Part shown: positions 49,283-58,655 of the stretch, piece after piece
How positions within the stretch are numbered: the first letter of the stretch is position 1
Layout: each line of letters opens with the position of its first letter
Source of the DNA: Aquibacillus albus
Lineage (GTDB): Bacteria > Bacillota > Bacilli > Bacillales > Amphibacillaceae
Reading direction: 5' to 3'
Length of the DNA stretch: 64,000 nt
Assembly: GCF_016908325.1 (NCBI RefSeq)
Contig: NZ_JAFBDR010000021.1
Coordinates: 17,757 to 81,756, forward strand
Position numbers and translations under genes: made by a program
Notes under the pieces: model-generated
Seen by the model: only the letters and a program-made list of their open reading frames with translations
What the model was told of the DNA's origin: nothing
Database searches by the model: none

Positions 49283-50557
49283 ATGGAAATAGGTCCATTA
49301 ATCAAATTACATAGAATAAAACAAAATATGAAACAAGGAGAATTAGCTAAAGGGATAGTGTCTGAATCCTATTTATCTAAAATCGAAAATCAAAAAACGA
49401 AAGCCAATACACAAGTAATTAACATGTTATGTAACCGATTAGGTATCCGTTTAGATATAGAGGAAAACCAAGCGGACATTGTTAATAAGTGTCGAAAGTG
49501 GTTTAAACTGTTGTATGATTTTAATGATAAAGAGATAATAATGGACGACTATAAAGATCTAAATGATCTAGTTAATAAAAGCCTTACAGAAATTAATACA
49601 TTATTTGAAATTCATAAGGTTCAATACTATCTCCTCACTGACCAACGACAAAAGGCTTTAAGTCAAATAAAGAAATTAAAAGGACTTAAACATACATTTA
49701 ATGATGAAGACCTTTATTACTGGTATAAATTTGTTGGTAATTATCATCTATCAGCTGAAGTATTTAAACAAGCCATTCGTTATTATCTGTTGGCAATGGA
49801 AGAATATACTAAGGTCGGTTTGGATGATGAGGAAGAAGCTGATTTGAATTATTTGATTGCATATAATTATTGTAAAATGCATAATCCTTTAGAAGCAATT
49901 GACTACGTTACGAAGCCATTATCTTATTACCGTGAAAATTATAATATTGTCCGGTGTGCACAGGGGCATCTTGTATTAGGCGTTTCCTATCGAAGAATTC
50001 GAGCATTTGATAAAGCAATTGAAAACTTTGATATTGCTGCTGAGTTAGCCTCTATCATTAATAGAGAAGACATAAAGCGTCTTATATACATTCAGTTAGG
50101 ATTTTTGTATGCAGCAAAAAGGGAATCGGATAAGGTAATCTCTTATTTTAACCAAGTGCTAGAAGACGAGCATGCTACCGTAGAAGAAAGATTAATAGCT
50201 ATTTGTTCCTTATCAGAAGAATACTATTTTGCAAATAAAATAGAAAAAAAGAAAGAATTGCTAGAATACGGCTTTTCTATCTTAGAAAAAGTAGACAAGG
50301 CGAAAGAGCGCTATCTTTTTTTCCGTTTAAAATTAACCTCACATTACCATTTTATCACAGGTAATATTGAGGAATTTGAATCCATTGTAATTAATGAGTT
50401 TATTCCATACCTTGAGAAGCAGAATGATTATGTTTCTTTGGTTATCTACGGAAAAATGATTGGAGAACATTTTGAAAAGGTAAATAAGTATAAATCAGCT
50501 TGTCAATATTATAAGTTATCAAGTAAATCTTATGAGAAACTTGTACAACTATCCTAA
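49283..50557 (+). CDS. XRE helix-turn-helix regulator with TPR domain (RRNPP-like)
   Basis: 424 residues. An N-terminal Cro/C1-type HTH (about 5-58: IKLHRIKQNMKQGELAKGIVS..YLSKIENQ) is joined to a long array of TPR helices (for example ADLNYLIAYNYCKMHNPLEAIDY; FDKAIENFDIAAELA). This is the layout of PlcR/NprR/Rgg-type regulators that bind short signalling peptides. No convincing pro-peptide gene is adjacent: the only short frame downstream (50624-50656) lacks a signal and overlaps the terminator. It stands alone between camS and gatCAB, where many relatives carry a proline transporter gene. Target genes are unknown. Confidence 0.8.
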   Translation: MEIGPLIKLHRIKQNMKQGELAKGIVSESYLSKIENQKTKANTQVINMLCNRLGIRLDIEENQADIVNKCRKWFKLLYDFNDKEIIMDDYKDLNDLVNKSLTEINTLFEIHKVQYYLLTDQRQKALSQIKKLKGLKHTFNDEDLYYWYKFVGNYHLSAEVFKQAIRYYLLAMEEYTKVGLDDEEEADLNYLIAYNYCKMHNPLEAIDYVTKPLSYYRENYNIVRCAQGHLVLGVSYRRIRAFDKAIENFDIAAELASIINREDIKRLIYIQLGFLYAAKRESDKVISYFNQVLEDEHATVEERLIAICSLSEEYYFANKIEKKKELLEYGFSILEKVDKAKERYLFFRLKLTSHYHFITGNIEEFESIVINEFIPYLEKQNDYVSLVIYGKMIGEHFEKVNKYKSACQYYKLSSKSYEKLVQLS

Positions 50558-50639
50558 AATACCCGAATATTAATAGGTAGACTTTCTATAAGTGTTGGCT
50601 TTGAAACTACAAAAAGTGATAAAATGAACCGTATGAAAG

Positions 50640-50671
50640 CATGTAGAAGTTGCTAATTCTACATGTTTTTT
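50640..50671 (+). terminator. Terminator after the HTH-TPR regulator
   Basis: Perfect nine-pair stem CATGTAGAA (50640-50648) with TTCTACATG (50657-50665), then six T. Confidence 0.9.
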
Positions 50672-50703
50672 GCTATTATCATAAGTATTGTATGCTAACG
50701 TAT

Positions 50704-50762
50704 TTAGCAAGTTTATGCAAAAATTCGAAGAGTCATTTTTATCAGACTTTTTTAAACAACCT
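50704..50762 (+). repeat. Intergenic element, copy C (gatC leader)
   Basis: The right end ATCAGACTTTTTTAAACAACCTC matches copies A and B with a few changes, and AGCAAGTTTAT upstream resembles the interior of copy A. No clear left inverted end is seen. Confidence 0.4.
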
Positions 50763-50830
50763 CTTATATACTAGAGGTGCATGATTAAAATTTGTAAACT
50801 TGCTTAGGTAATATTTTGGAGGTGAAAGTA

Positions 50831-51121
50831 ATGGCAGAGATATCAAAAGAACAAGTAAAACACGTTGCGCATCTTGCGCGTCTAGCAATTACTGACGAAG
50901 AAGTAGAAACAATGACGAAACAATTAGGCGATATTATTAAATACGCCGAGCTATTAAATGAACTAGATACGGAAAATGTAGAACCAACTACTCACGTGTT
51001 AGATTTGAAAAATGTTATGCGTAAAGACGAGCCTAAAAAATGGATTGAAAAAGAAGATGCATTAAAGAATGCACCAGACCAACAAGATGGCCAATTCCGT
51101 GTTCCATCCATATTAGAATAA
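50831..51121 (+). CDS. gatC: Aspartyl/glutamyl-tRNA amidotransferase subunit C
   Basis: 96 residues from ATG 50831, directly after GGAGGTGA, the same length as B. subtilis GatC; a TTG at 50816 is rejected because the ribosome-binding site lies inside it. The helical N-terminus [16 protein letters not shown] and the conserved MRKDEP motif wrap GatA in the complex. GatCAB amidates misacylated Glu-tRNA(Gln) and Asp-tRNA(Asn). Confidence 0.95.
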   Translation: MAEISKEQVKHVAHLARLAITDEEVETMTKQLGDIIKYAELLNELDTENVEPTTHVLDLKNVMRKDEPKKWIEKEDALKNAPDQQDGQFRVPSILE

Positions 51122-51134
51122 AGGAGGTTAATAT

Positions 51135-52604
51135 ATGTCACTATTTGATTATAGTCTCAAGGAATTGCAGAATAAATTACATAACAAAGAAATTACGGTT
51201 AGCGACTTGGTTTCTGAATCATACAACCGGATTAAAGCCGTTGACGAAGATGTTAAAGCGTTTTTGACTTTGAATGAAGAAGAAGCAATAAATAAAGCAA
51301 AACAATTGGACCAACAAGAAAATAAAGATTCTTCCCTTTTATTTGGAATTCCTCTTGGTGTAAAGGATAATATTGTAACCAAAGGATTACGGACAACGTG
51401 CGGAAGCCAATTTTTAGATAATTTTCATGATCCACTGTATGACGCAACTGTTGTCGAAAAATTACAAGCAGAGCATACCGTTACAATTGGTAAATTAAAT
51501 ATGGACGAGTTTGCTATGGGATCTTCAAATGAGAATTCTAGTTATTTTACAACAAGAAACCCATGGAACACAGAATACGTACCAGGTGGTTCTAGTGGTG
51601 GATCAGCAGCTTCCGTCGCAGCTAGAGAGGTGTTTTTTTCCTTAGGTTCTGATACTGGTGGCTCCATTCGTCAACCAGCAGCTTTTTGTGGTGTAGTAGG
51701 ATTAAAGCCAACCTATGGTCTTGTTTCTCGTTTTGGGCTAGTAGCGTTCGCATCATCTCTAGACCAAATTGGACCTATCACTCGAACGGTAGAGGATAAT
51801 GCGCATTTATTACAAGCGATTGTTGGAAACGATCCAATGGATGCAACTTCAGCAAATGTTGATATCCCAACATATAGTGATGCTTTTAAAGAAGATGTGA
51901 AAGGGATGAAGATAGCTGTACCAAAAGAATATTTGCAAGAAGGGGTATCTCCTGAAGTGAAAGATGCTGTCCTTCAAGCGTTAAAGGTTTATGAGGATAT
52001 GGGTGCTACATGGGAAGAAGTTTCCTTACCGCATTCTAAATATGCTGTTGCAGCTTATTATTTACTTGCCTCTTCAGAAGCTTCAGCAAACTTAGCACGT
52101 TTTGATGGTGTTCGTTATGGTGTTCGCTCGGAAAAAGCAGAAAATATGATTGATATGTTTAAATTATCACGTAGCGAAGGATTTGGTGATGAGGTAAAAC
52201 GTCGAATCATGTTAGGTACATTTGCACTAAGTTCTGGATATTATGATGCTTATTATAAAAAAGCACAAAAAGTCCGTACCTTAATAAAAAATGATTTTGA
52301 TAAAGTATTTGAGGATTATGATGTGATCATCGGCCCAACAACTCCAACTCCAGCATTTAAAGTTGGTGAAATCATTGATGATCCATTAACGATGTATGCA
52401 AATGATATTTTAACTATTCCAGTTAACCTTGCTGGGGTGCCGGGAATGTCGATTCCATGTGGTTTTTCTAGTCAGGGATTACCGATTGGATTACAAATCA
52501 TTGGTAAACACTTTGATGAGAGTACAATATATCGTACTGCTTATGCATTTGAACAAGCAACCGATCATCATAAGCAAAAACCCGTTTTAGGAGGTGACAG
52601 GTAA
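51135..52604 (+). CDS. gatA: Aspartyl/glutamyl-tRNA amidotransferase subunit A
   Basis: 489 residues, amidase-signature enzyme that frees ammonia from glutamine. The Lys-cisSer-Ser triad is visible: Lys in GVKDN, cis-Ser in [10 protein letters not shown] and the nucleophile Ser in [19 protein letters not shown] precedes the ATG. The stop shares one base with gatB. Confidence 0.96.
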   Translation: MSLFDYSLKELQNKLHNKEITVSDLVSESYNRIKAVDEDVKAFLTLNEEEAINKAKQLDQQENKDSSLLFGIPLGVKDNIVTKGLRTTCGSQFLDNFHDPLYDATVVEKLQAEHTVTIGKLNMDEFAMGSSNENSSYFTTRNPWNTEYVPGGSSGGSAASVAAREVFFSLGSDTGGSIRQPAAFCGVVGLKPTYGLVSRFGLVAFASSLDQIGPITRTVEDNAHLLQAIVGNDPMDATSANVDIPTYSDAFKEDVKGMKIAVPKEYLQEGVSPEVKDAVLQALKVYEDMGATWEEVSLPHSKYAVAAYYLLASSEASANLARFDGVRYGVRSEKAENMIDMFKLSRSEGFGDEVKRRIMLGTFALSSGYYDAYYKKAQKVRTLIKNDFDKVFEDYDVIIGPTTPTPAFKVGEIIDDPLTMYANDILTIPVNLAGVPGMSIPCGFSSQGLPIGLQIIGKHFDESTIYRTAYAFEQATDHHKQKPVLGGDR

Positions 52605-54034
52605 TGAACTTTGAAACGATTATTGGTCTTGAAGTACACGTAGAATTAAAAACAAATTCCAAAATTTTTAGTCCGAGCTTTAACGCATTTGGTGCGGAAC
52701 CAAATGAAAATATAAGTCCTATTGATCTAGGATACCCTGGAGTTTTACCTGTCCTAAATGAAGAAGCAGTTAATTTTGCAATGAAAGCTTCGATGGCTTT
52801 AAACTGTGAAATTGCAACAGATACTAAGTTTGATCGGAAAAACTACTTCTATCCAGATAACCCAAAAGCATATCAAATTTCTCAGTTTGACCAACCAATT
52901 GGAGAAAATGGTTGGATTGAAATAGAAGTAGATGGAAAAAAGAAGAAAATAGGCATCACTCGTCTTCATATGGAAGAAGATGCTGGAAAATTGACGCATA
53001 ATGATGATGGTCATTCTTTAGTTGATTTTAATCGTCAAGGAACACCACTCGTTGAGATTGTATCTGAACCAGATTTACGATCACCTGAAGAAGCCTATGC
53101 TTATTTAGAAAAACTAAAAAATATCATTCAATATACGGGTGTGTCTGATTGTAAGATGGAGGAAGGTTCGTTACGTTGTGATGCGAACATTTCCATTCGC
53201 CCAATTGGACAAGAGGAATTTGGCGTTAAAACAGAATTAAAAAACTTAAACTCTTTCTCGTTCGTGCAAAAAGGATTGGAATTTGAAGAAAAACGACAAC
53301 GCGAAGTATTGTTATCTGGTGGAGAAATATTACAAGAAACACGTCGTTATGATGAGCAAACAAAAGAAACGATTCTAATGAGAGTGAAAGAGGGTTCTGA
53401 CGATTATCGTTATTTCCCTGAACCAGACCTTGTTCCGCTTTACATTGATGAAGCTTGGAAGGAAAGAATTCGTGCTGAGATACCTGAGCTTCCAGATGCA
53501 CGTAGAGAGCGATACATTAGTGAACTGAATTTACCTTCCTATGATGCAAGTGTTCTTACAAGTACAAAGGAAATGTCAGATTTCTTTGAGGAAACAATTG
53601 AACAAGGGGCAGATGTAAAACAAGCCTCTAATTGGCTAATGGGTGAAGTGTCGGCCCATATGAATAAACAACAACTTGAATTGGCTGGCTTACCATTAAC
53701 TCCAGAAGCACTTGCCAAAATGATTCAGTTAATTGAAGATGGAACGATTTCATCGAAAATGGCTAAAAAAGTGTTTGCTGAATTAGTCAAAAATGGCGGC
53801 GATCCTGAAAAAATTGTGAAAGAAAAAGGCCTTGTACAAATTTCTGATGAAGGTCAATTAAAAGAAATTATTTCAGGCATTCTGGCAGAAAATGAACAGT
53901 CGATTATTGACTACAAAAACGGAAAAGACAAAGCGTTAGGCTTCCTTGTTGGACAAGTAATGAAAGCAACAAAAGGTCAAGCAAATCCACCAATGGTTAA
54001 TAAAATTTTGTTAGAAGAAATCGAGAAAAGATAA
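52604..54034 (+). CDS. gatB: Aspartyl/glutamyl-tRNA amidotransferase subunit B
   Basis: 476 residues, the kinase/amidation subunit that activates the tRNA-bound glutamate or aspartate. [14 protein letters not shown] at the N-terminus, [12 protein letters not shown] and [20 protein letters not shown] are family signatures; the C-terminal YqeY-like tail binds tRNA. GGAGGTGA precedes the ATG, overlapping the gatA stop by one base. A terminator follows. Confidence 0.96.
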   Translation: MNFETIIGLEVHVELKTNSKIFSPSFNAFGAEPNENISPIDLGYPGVLPVLNEEAVNFAMKASMALNCEIATDTKFDRKNYFYPDNPKAYQISQFDQPIGENGWIEIEVDGKKKKIGITRLHMEEDAGKLTHNDDGHSLVDFNRQGTPLVEIVSEPDLRSPEEAYAYLEKLKNIIQYTGVSDCKMEEGSLRCDANISIRPIGQEEFGVKTELKNLNSFSFVQKGLEFEEKRQREVLLSGGEILQETRRYDEQTKETILMRVKEGSDDYRYFPEPDLVPLYIDEAWKERIRAEIPELPDARRERYISELNLPSYDASVLTSTKEMSDFFEETIEQGADVKQASNWLMGEVSAHMNKQQLELAGLPLTPEALAKMIQLIEDGTISSKMAKKVFAELVKNGGDPEKIVKEKGLVQISDEGQLKEIISGILAENEQSIIDYKNGKDKALGFLVGQVMKATKGQANPPMVNKILLEEIEKR

Positions 54035-54043
54035 GTAATAATT

Positions 54044-54073
54044 CGGCTGTTTCAAAAGAAGCAGCCGTTTTTT
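54044..54073 (+). terminator. Terminator of gatCAB
   Basis: Ten-pair stem CGGCTGTTTC (54044-54053) with GAAGCAGCCG (54058-54067), four-base loop, six T. Confidence 0.92.
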
Positions 54074-54212
54074 ACAGTTAATGTATGACATTTTAGTAAA
54101 TTCGGCGTAGTAAAAATTTTTAGGAATGAAGTATAAGAAAAACTTTGAAACTCGTTACAGGACGAGACGGATGAGTTTTTAGAGTAATAAAGTCGGCCTT
54201 TTGTTCGTATGC

Positions 54213-54241
54213 TGTTAAAGCATTAGGTGATTGTCTATACT
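54213..54241 (+). promoter_or_regulatory. Possible dagK promoter
   Basis: TGTTAA (54213-54218), 17-base spacer, TATACT (54236-54241). Good -10, weak -35. Confidence 0.45.
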
Positions 54242-54328
54242 AGAAATAGGTGAGAATCTTTTCAAAGACTTGAAAAACGACTATGATATTTGTAGTAATA
54301 TAGTAAGACTGTGGTTAGGAGGAGTCCG

Positions 54329-55243
54329 ATGAAACGTGCCCGTATTATTTATAACCCAACATCTGGACGAGAACTTTTTAAACGAGAACTTCCTGATGTT
54401 TTGAAACGTTTAGAGCAAGCGGGTTACGAAACTTCAGCACATGCAACAACGGGTGTCGGTAATGCTATCGAAGCAGCAAAACAAGCTGTCTCTCGAGAAT
54501 TCGACATTGTCATAGCTGCAGGCGGCGATGGAACGATTAATGAAGTGCTCAATGGCATTGCTGAAAAGGATAAGAGACCGAAGCTAGGAATTATACCTGT
54601 AGGAACGACAAATGACTTTGCACGCGCGCTTTACATCCCTAGAAGTATTCACAAGGCTGTAGACGTTATCATCCATGGTAACGTAAAAGCTTTAGATGTC
54701 GGAAAGGTTAACAATCAATATTTTATGAATATAGCTGGAGGGGGAAAGCTGACAGAACTCTCTTATGAGGTGCCTAGTAAGCTGAAAACTGTCTTAGGAC
54801 AATTGGCATATTACTTAAAAGGTGTGGAAATGCTTCCGTCTTTAAGGCCGATAAAGGTACAGATTGAATATGATGGCAAGTGGTTTGAAGATGAAATTAT
54901 GTTATTCCTCGTTTCGAATACCAACTCTGTCGGCGGATTTGAAAAGCTTGCCCCAAATGCTGCGATGGATGATGGGTTGTTTGACTTGTTGATATTAAGA
55001 AAAACAAACCTGGCTGAATTTGTCCGACTAGCATCATTAGCTCTACGTGGAGCGCATTTGGATGACGGACATATTTTTTATACGAGAGCAAACCGAATCA
55101 AGGTTTATGCAGAAGAAAAAATGCAGTTAAATGTAGATGGCGAATATGGTGGTTTATTACCAGGTGAATTTGTTAATTTATATCAGCACATTGAATACTT
55201 TGTTCCGGAGCAATTCACGCAAAAGAAGGTAGCTGAAGAATAA
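54329..55243 (+). CDS. dagK: Diacylglycerol kinase (DgkB/DagK)
   Basis: 304 residues from ATG 54329, with AGGAGG six bases upstream. The soluble lipid kinase fold has IYNPTSGRE at the N-terminus, the nucleotide-binding AAGGDGTINEVLNG and VGTTNDFARAL. DgkB returns diacylglycerol released during lipoteichoic acid synthesis to phosphatidic acid. It is followed by rlmCD, as in B. subtilis (yerQ-yefA). Confidence 0.93.
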   Translation: MKRARIIYNPTSGRELFKRELPDVLKRLEQAGYETSAHATTGVGNAIEAAKQAVSREFDIVIAAGGDGTINEVLNGIAEKDKRPKLGIIPVGTTNDFARALYIPRSIHKAVDVIIHGNVKALDVGKVNNQYFMNIAGGGKLTELSYEVPSKLKTVLGQLAYYLKGVEMLPSLRPIKVQIEYDGKWFEDEIMLFLVSNTNSVGGFEKLAPNAAMDDGLFDLLILRKTNLAEFVRLASLALRGAHLDDGHIFYTRANRIKVYAEEKMQLNVDGEYGGLLPGEFVNLYQHIEYFVPEQFTQKKVAEE

Positions 55244-55258
55244 GCTATCTTCTTTTTG
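55224..55258 (+). terminator. Terminator overlapping the end of dagK
   Basis: AGAAGGTAGCT (55224-55234) pairs with AGCTATCTTCT (55243-55253), eleven pairs with one G-U, then T residues. The stop codon is in the loop. Confidence 0.85.
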
Positions 55259-55377
55259 TAACACTTCCAATAATCGAATAGAAGATGAATAGTTGTAGAA
55301 GATAAGGCTTATTCGACAGCTTATTTTTTAGCTATTATTCACCAATAACCTAATAACTTTTACTTAATACGGGATGG

Positions 55378-55439
55378 AATCGCTCATTTCGCCATATTTC
55401 CCGGGAAATGGAACAAAATCTGCGAAATAATTAGCGATT
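55378..55439. repeat. Nested palindrome before rlmCD
   Basis: Three nested arms: AATCGCT/AGCGATT (55378-55384 and 55433-55439), ATTTCGC/GCGAAAT (55386-55392 and 55422-55428), and a perfect inner palindrome ATTTCCCGGGAAAT (55396-55409). It would fold strongly as RNA or act as a protein-binding site. There is no T tract, so it is not a classical terminator. Confidence 0.75.
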
Positions 55440-55513
55440 AAACAGGTTTATTCCTAAAAAATTGCATGTATGATAAACTTTGGACAGCATTTGACATAAA
55501 GGAAGATGTAAAT

Positions 55514-56890
55514 ATGGTTAAACAGAAAACACCTGTACAAAAGAATGAAATGATAAACCTTACGTTTGAGGATCTGACTCATGACGGAGACGGCGTTGGA
55601 AAAGTTAATGGGTATCCTATATTTGTACCATATGCACTGCCAGGCGAAAAAGCTAAAGTTAAGGTGATTAAGGTCAAAAAGAAGTTTGGCTTCGGCAAAT
55701 TATTACATATTGATGAGGTTAGTGATGAACGTGTCGAACCACCATGTGATGTTTACATTCAATGCGGTGGTTGTCAGCTTCAACATATGAGTTATGCTAT
55801 GCAATTAGAAATGAAAAGAAACCAGGTAATCAACACATTGAGAAAAATTGGCCATATAGAAAATATCCCTGTTCACCCGACTATTGGAATGGACGATCCT
55901 TGGAGATATCGTAATAAAGTTCAAATACCAGTTCGATATCGGCACGGGGAACTTATTACAGGATTTTATCGAAAAAGAAGTCATGACATTATCGAAGGAA
56001 TGGATCGCTGTGTCATTACTGCAGAAATCAACGATCGAATGGTAGAGGCTGTCCGTCGTATGGCCGATCGCCTTGGAATTACTGCCTATGATGAGGAAAA
56101 ACATGCTGGCGTACTTCGACATATTATGGTAAGGACAGGACAAGAAACTGGAGAAACGATGATTGTTCTTGTGACTCGGACGGAGGATTTTTCATATAAG
56201 CAGGAATTAGTAAAAGAGCTACATGAAACATACCCCCAAATAAAATCGATTGTACAAAATATCAATAAAGAGAAAACAAATGTCATCTTGGGTAAAAAAA
56301 CTAAGGTTTTATGGGGAGCGGAATATATTTATGACAATATTGGTGATATTCAATTCGCAATTTCAGCAAAATCGTTTTATCAGGTTAATCCACCACAAAC
56401 AAAGAAACTGTATGATAAAGCACTGGAGTATGCCGATCTAACTGGTGGTGAAACAGTTATTGATGCTTATTGTGGGATTGGTACCATTTCGTTGTTTTTG
56501 GCTCAAAAAGCAAAGAAGGTTTACGGCGTTGAAATCGTACCAGAAGCGATAGAGGATGCAAAAAAGAATGCACAATTGAATCATATTGATAATACAGAAT
56601 TTTACGTTGGTGAAGCAGAGAAAATAATGCCTTGGTGGACTGCTCAAGGATTAAGTCCGGATGTTATCGTCGTTGATCCACCACGTAAAGGTTGTGACGA
56701 AGCATTATTAGAAGCGATGCTAACGATGAAACCTGATCGAATTGTTTATGTTTCCTGTAATCCATCCACACTTGCTAGGGATTTAAAAATTTTAGAAGAG
56801 GGTGGCTATAAAACCAAGCAGGTGCAGCCGGTTGATATGTTTCCGCAGACTGCTCATGTGGAGTGTGTGGCGGAGATCGTTAGAAAATAG
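55514..56890 (+). CDS. rlmCD: 23S rRNA (uracil-C5)-methyltransferase RlmCD
   Basis: 458 residues from ATG 55514, with AAAGGAAG 8 bases upstream; the frame is open to 55466 but without a site. It has a TRAM domain (about 12-68), a cysteine cluster for a 4Fe-4S centre ([15 protein letters not shown]) and a class I SAM fold with [13 protein letters not shown]. The catalytic cysteine is in [14 protein letters not shown]. subtilis RlmCD (YefA, 459 residues) methylates U747 and U1939 of 23S rRNA. A related paralogue, TrmFO-independent TrmA-type, cannot be fully excluded. Confidence 0.9.
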   Translation: MVKQKTPVQKNEMINLTFEDLTHDGDGVGKVNGYPIFVPYALPGEKAKVKVIKVKKKFGFGKLLHIDEVSDERVEPPCDVYIQCGGCQLQHMSYAMQLEMKRNQVINTLRKIGHIENIPVHPTIGMDDPWRYRNKVQIPVRYRHGELITGFYRKRSHDIIEGMDRCVITAEINDRMVEAVRRMADRLGITAYDEEKHAGVLRHIMVRTGQETGETMIVLVTRTEDFSYKQELVKELHETYPQIKSIVQNINKEKTNVILGKKTKVLWGAEYIYDNIGDIQFAISAKSFYQVNPPQTKKLYDKALEYADLTGGETVIDAYCGIGTISLFLAQKAKKVYGVEIVPEAIEDAKKNAQLNHIDNTEFYVGEAEKIMPWWTAQGLSPDVIVVDPPRKGCDEALLEAMLTMKPDRIVYVSCNPSTLARDLKILEEGGYKTKQVQPVDMFPQTAHVECVAEIVRK

Positions 56891-56904
56891 TTTAAATGAA
56901 AATG

Positions 56905-56930
56905 CAGAGGCCTTTTAGGTCTCTGTTTTT
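56905..56930 (+). terminator. Terminator after rlmCD
   Basis: CAGAGGCC (56905-56912) pairs with GGTCTCTG (56918-56925), then TTTTT. Confidence 0.85.
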
Positions 56931-56987
56931 CTAATCTTTAATTTAAGAGTTACACAAGCTTTCCAATTCGGAAAACAACAAAGAATG

Positions 56988-57029
56988 ACCCATAAGCAAA
57001 GATCAAATGCTTATGGGTTATTTTTTTTA
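56988..57029. terminator. Second terminator-like hairpin before narK
   Basis: Perfect eleven-pair stem ACCCATAAGCA (56988-56998) with TGCTTATGGGT (57008-57018), followed by TATTTTTTTT. No gene lies between it and the previous terminator, so it is a back-up terminator or a relic of a lost gene. Confidence 0.85.
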
Positions 57030-57140
57030 ATTTTATAAACCAAAAATCATGTTACATTTTCTCACATAAGACGTGATGGAGTGAACAGGATATGTGATAA
57101 TCAACGGTATATGAATGAATACAGAAGGGGTTCGATATTA

Positions 57141-58325
57141 ATGGTAAAGGGCCAAGTATCCGCACTAGTATTTTCGACTGTAGCAATGATTATATCTTTT
57201 GCAGTCTGGTCAGTAATTGCACCGATTGCTACAACCATTCAGGACTTGTATGAATTAAGTGAAGTTGAAAAAAGCCTCCTTGTTGTAACACCTGTTATTC
57301 TGGGTTCATTAATGCGTATCCCTATGGGTATCATGACAGATAGATTTGGTGGTAAAAAGGTTTATACGCTCACGATGCTATTTCTTATCCTTCCGTTGAT
57401 CGGAGCAGGTTTTGCAGATTCTTATTTCATGTTGTTGTTGTGTACGTTTTTCATAGGAATGGGAGGTGCAACCTTTGCAATAGCAGTTACTTATGTTACC
57501 AGATGGTTTCCGCCAGAGAAGCAAGGATTAGTTCTTGGTATTGCAGGTATTGGTAACTTGGGAACAGCTGTTGCTAGTTTCACAGTTCCAACCATTTTTT
57601 CTCATTTTGGTTTGAATTGGGTTTTTTGGGGGTTAGCAATAGCTATTGGAATAATGGCCATTATTTTTAGCTTAGGAACAAAGGAATTACAGAGGCCAAA
57701 GGAAATCAAAACCTTTAAAGAATCTTTAATCGTTTTAAAAGATAAACAAACGTGGATATTGTCTTTGTTTTACTTTCTTACATTTGGAGGGTTTGTGGCG
57801 TTTAGTTTATATTTACCTATTATATTACAAGAAACCTTTCAGTTATCAGCCGTCAGTGCCGGATGGAAAGTTTCGATTTTTGTAATTGTGGCAACGTTAA
57901 TTAGACCAATAGGTGGTTACTGCGCTGATAAATTTGGTTCACAACAAGTACTTACATGGTTGTTTATTGGAATGATGATTTGTTCAATTCTTATGGCTTT
58001 TGCTAATGAAAGCTTTATTTTGTTTAGTATCAGTTGTTTAGTTATAGCATCTTTATTAGGTGCAGGGAATGGAGCTGTATTTAAGCTAGTACCTCAGGTA
58101 TCCCCTAATAATACTGGAGCTGTAACAGGGTTTGTAAGTGCTATTGGTGGAATTGGTGGTTTTTTTCCTCCGATGGTTCTAGGGGTTATCAAAAGCTTTA
58201 CAGGTGATTACTCCTTAGGGTTTCTGTTATTGTCTCTATTTTCTTTACTGTGTTTACTAGTTATCAATTGGTCGTATAGTAGTCACGTAATCAATCCTCT
58301 GAGATTAATTTTCCAAAAAAATTAA
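57141..58325 (+). CDS. narK: NarK-like nitrate/nitrite MFS transporter
   Basis: 394 residues from ATG 57141, after AAGGGG; the frame is open to 57081 without a site. Twelve spans are expected. The MFS loop GIMTDRFGGKKVY, the nitrate-signature glycine runs AGIGNLGTAVASF and GGIGGFFPPMVLG, and GNGAVFKLVPQVS match the NNP family (NarK/NasA). It imports nitrate or exports nitrite. No nitrate or nitrite reductase gene is adjacent, but an ammonium transporter follows, so the two may be a nitrogen-acquisition pair. Direction and substrate are inferred from family. Confidence 0.8.
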   Translation: MVKGQVSALVFSTVAMIISFAVWSVIAPIATTIQDLYELSEVEKSLLVVTPVILGSLMRIPMGIMTDRFGGKKVYTLTMLFLILPLIGAGFADSYFMLLLCTFFIGMGGATFAIAVTYVTRWFPPEKQGLVLGIAGIGNLGTAVASFTVPTIFSHFGLNWVFWGLAIAIGIMAIIFSLGTKELQRPKEIKTFKESLIVLKDKQTWILSLFYFLTFGGFVAFSLYLPIILQETFQLSAVSAGWKVSIFVIVATLIRPIGGYCADKFGSQQVLTWLFIGMMICSILMAFANESFILFSISCLVIASLLGAGNGAVFKLVPQVSPNNTGAVTGFVSAIGGIGGFFPPMVLGVIKSFTGDYSLGFLLLSLFSLLCLLVINWSYSSHVINPLRLIFQKN

Positions 58326-58336
58326 ATAACCACAGA

Positions 58337-58378
58337 GAAAAAAGTGTCTAAATCACTAATGATTTAGACACTTTTTTT
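58337..58378 (+). terminator. Strong terminator after narK
   Basis: AAGTGTCTAAATCA pairs perfectly with TGATTTAGACACTT, loop CTAA, flanked by A and T runs. Confidence 0.95.
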
Positions 58379-58655
58379 CTTGAAGTTAGAGACGACTTTT
58401 TTCCATTTAAACCCTCCGACTTTAATTTTAATTTTTCTTTGTTTGTGAAATACGGTTAGAAAGGCGGAGGATATTACGAATGTAATTCAAACAACTTGCA
58501 ATAAATGATGAATTAAACCCCTGTTTACGATTTTGTTTAAAAAAGGATTGCTAACAAGGAGATCACTATTTCTTCATTTAAGTGAAATGATAGAATAACT
58601 GCAAATAGCTAGGGGAAGATAAATACAAACTAAGGTAAAGGAGTATGTTGCCTGT
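58379..58655 (+). other. Intergenic region before amt
   Basis: 277 bases without a gene. The only candidate signal is TGTGAAATACGGTTAGA (58444-58460), which has the TGTNA...TNANA ends of a TnrA/GlnR site but fails in the AT-rich middle. No clear sigma-A promoter is seen. Confidence 0.25.

Noticed and set aside
50624..50656. Ten-codon frame (MNRMKACRSC) after the HTH-TPR gene as a signalling-peptide gene
   Set aside because: It has no secretion signal and no good ribosome-binding site, and its end forms the terminator stem.
54074..54212. Small gene between gatB and dagK
   Set aside because: No start with a ribosome-binding site and no coding pattern; only terminator and promoter signals are visible.
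58444..58460. TnrA/GlnR operator for amt
   Set aside because: The ends partly match, but the AT-rich centre and the final ACA fail; kept only as a weak note.
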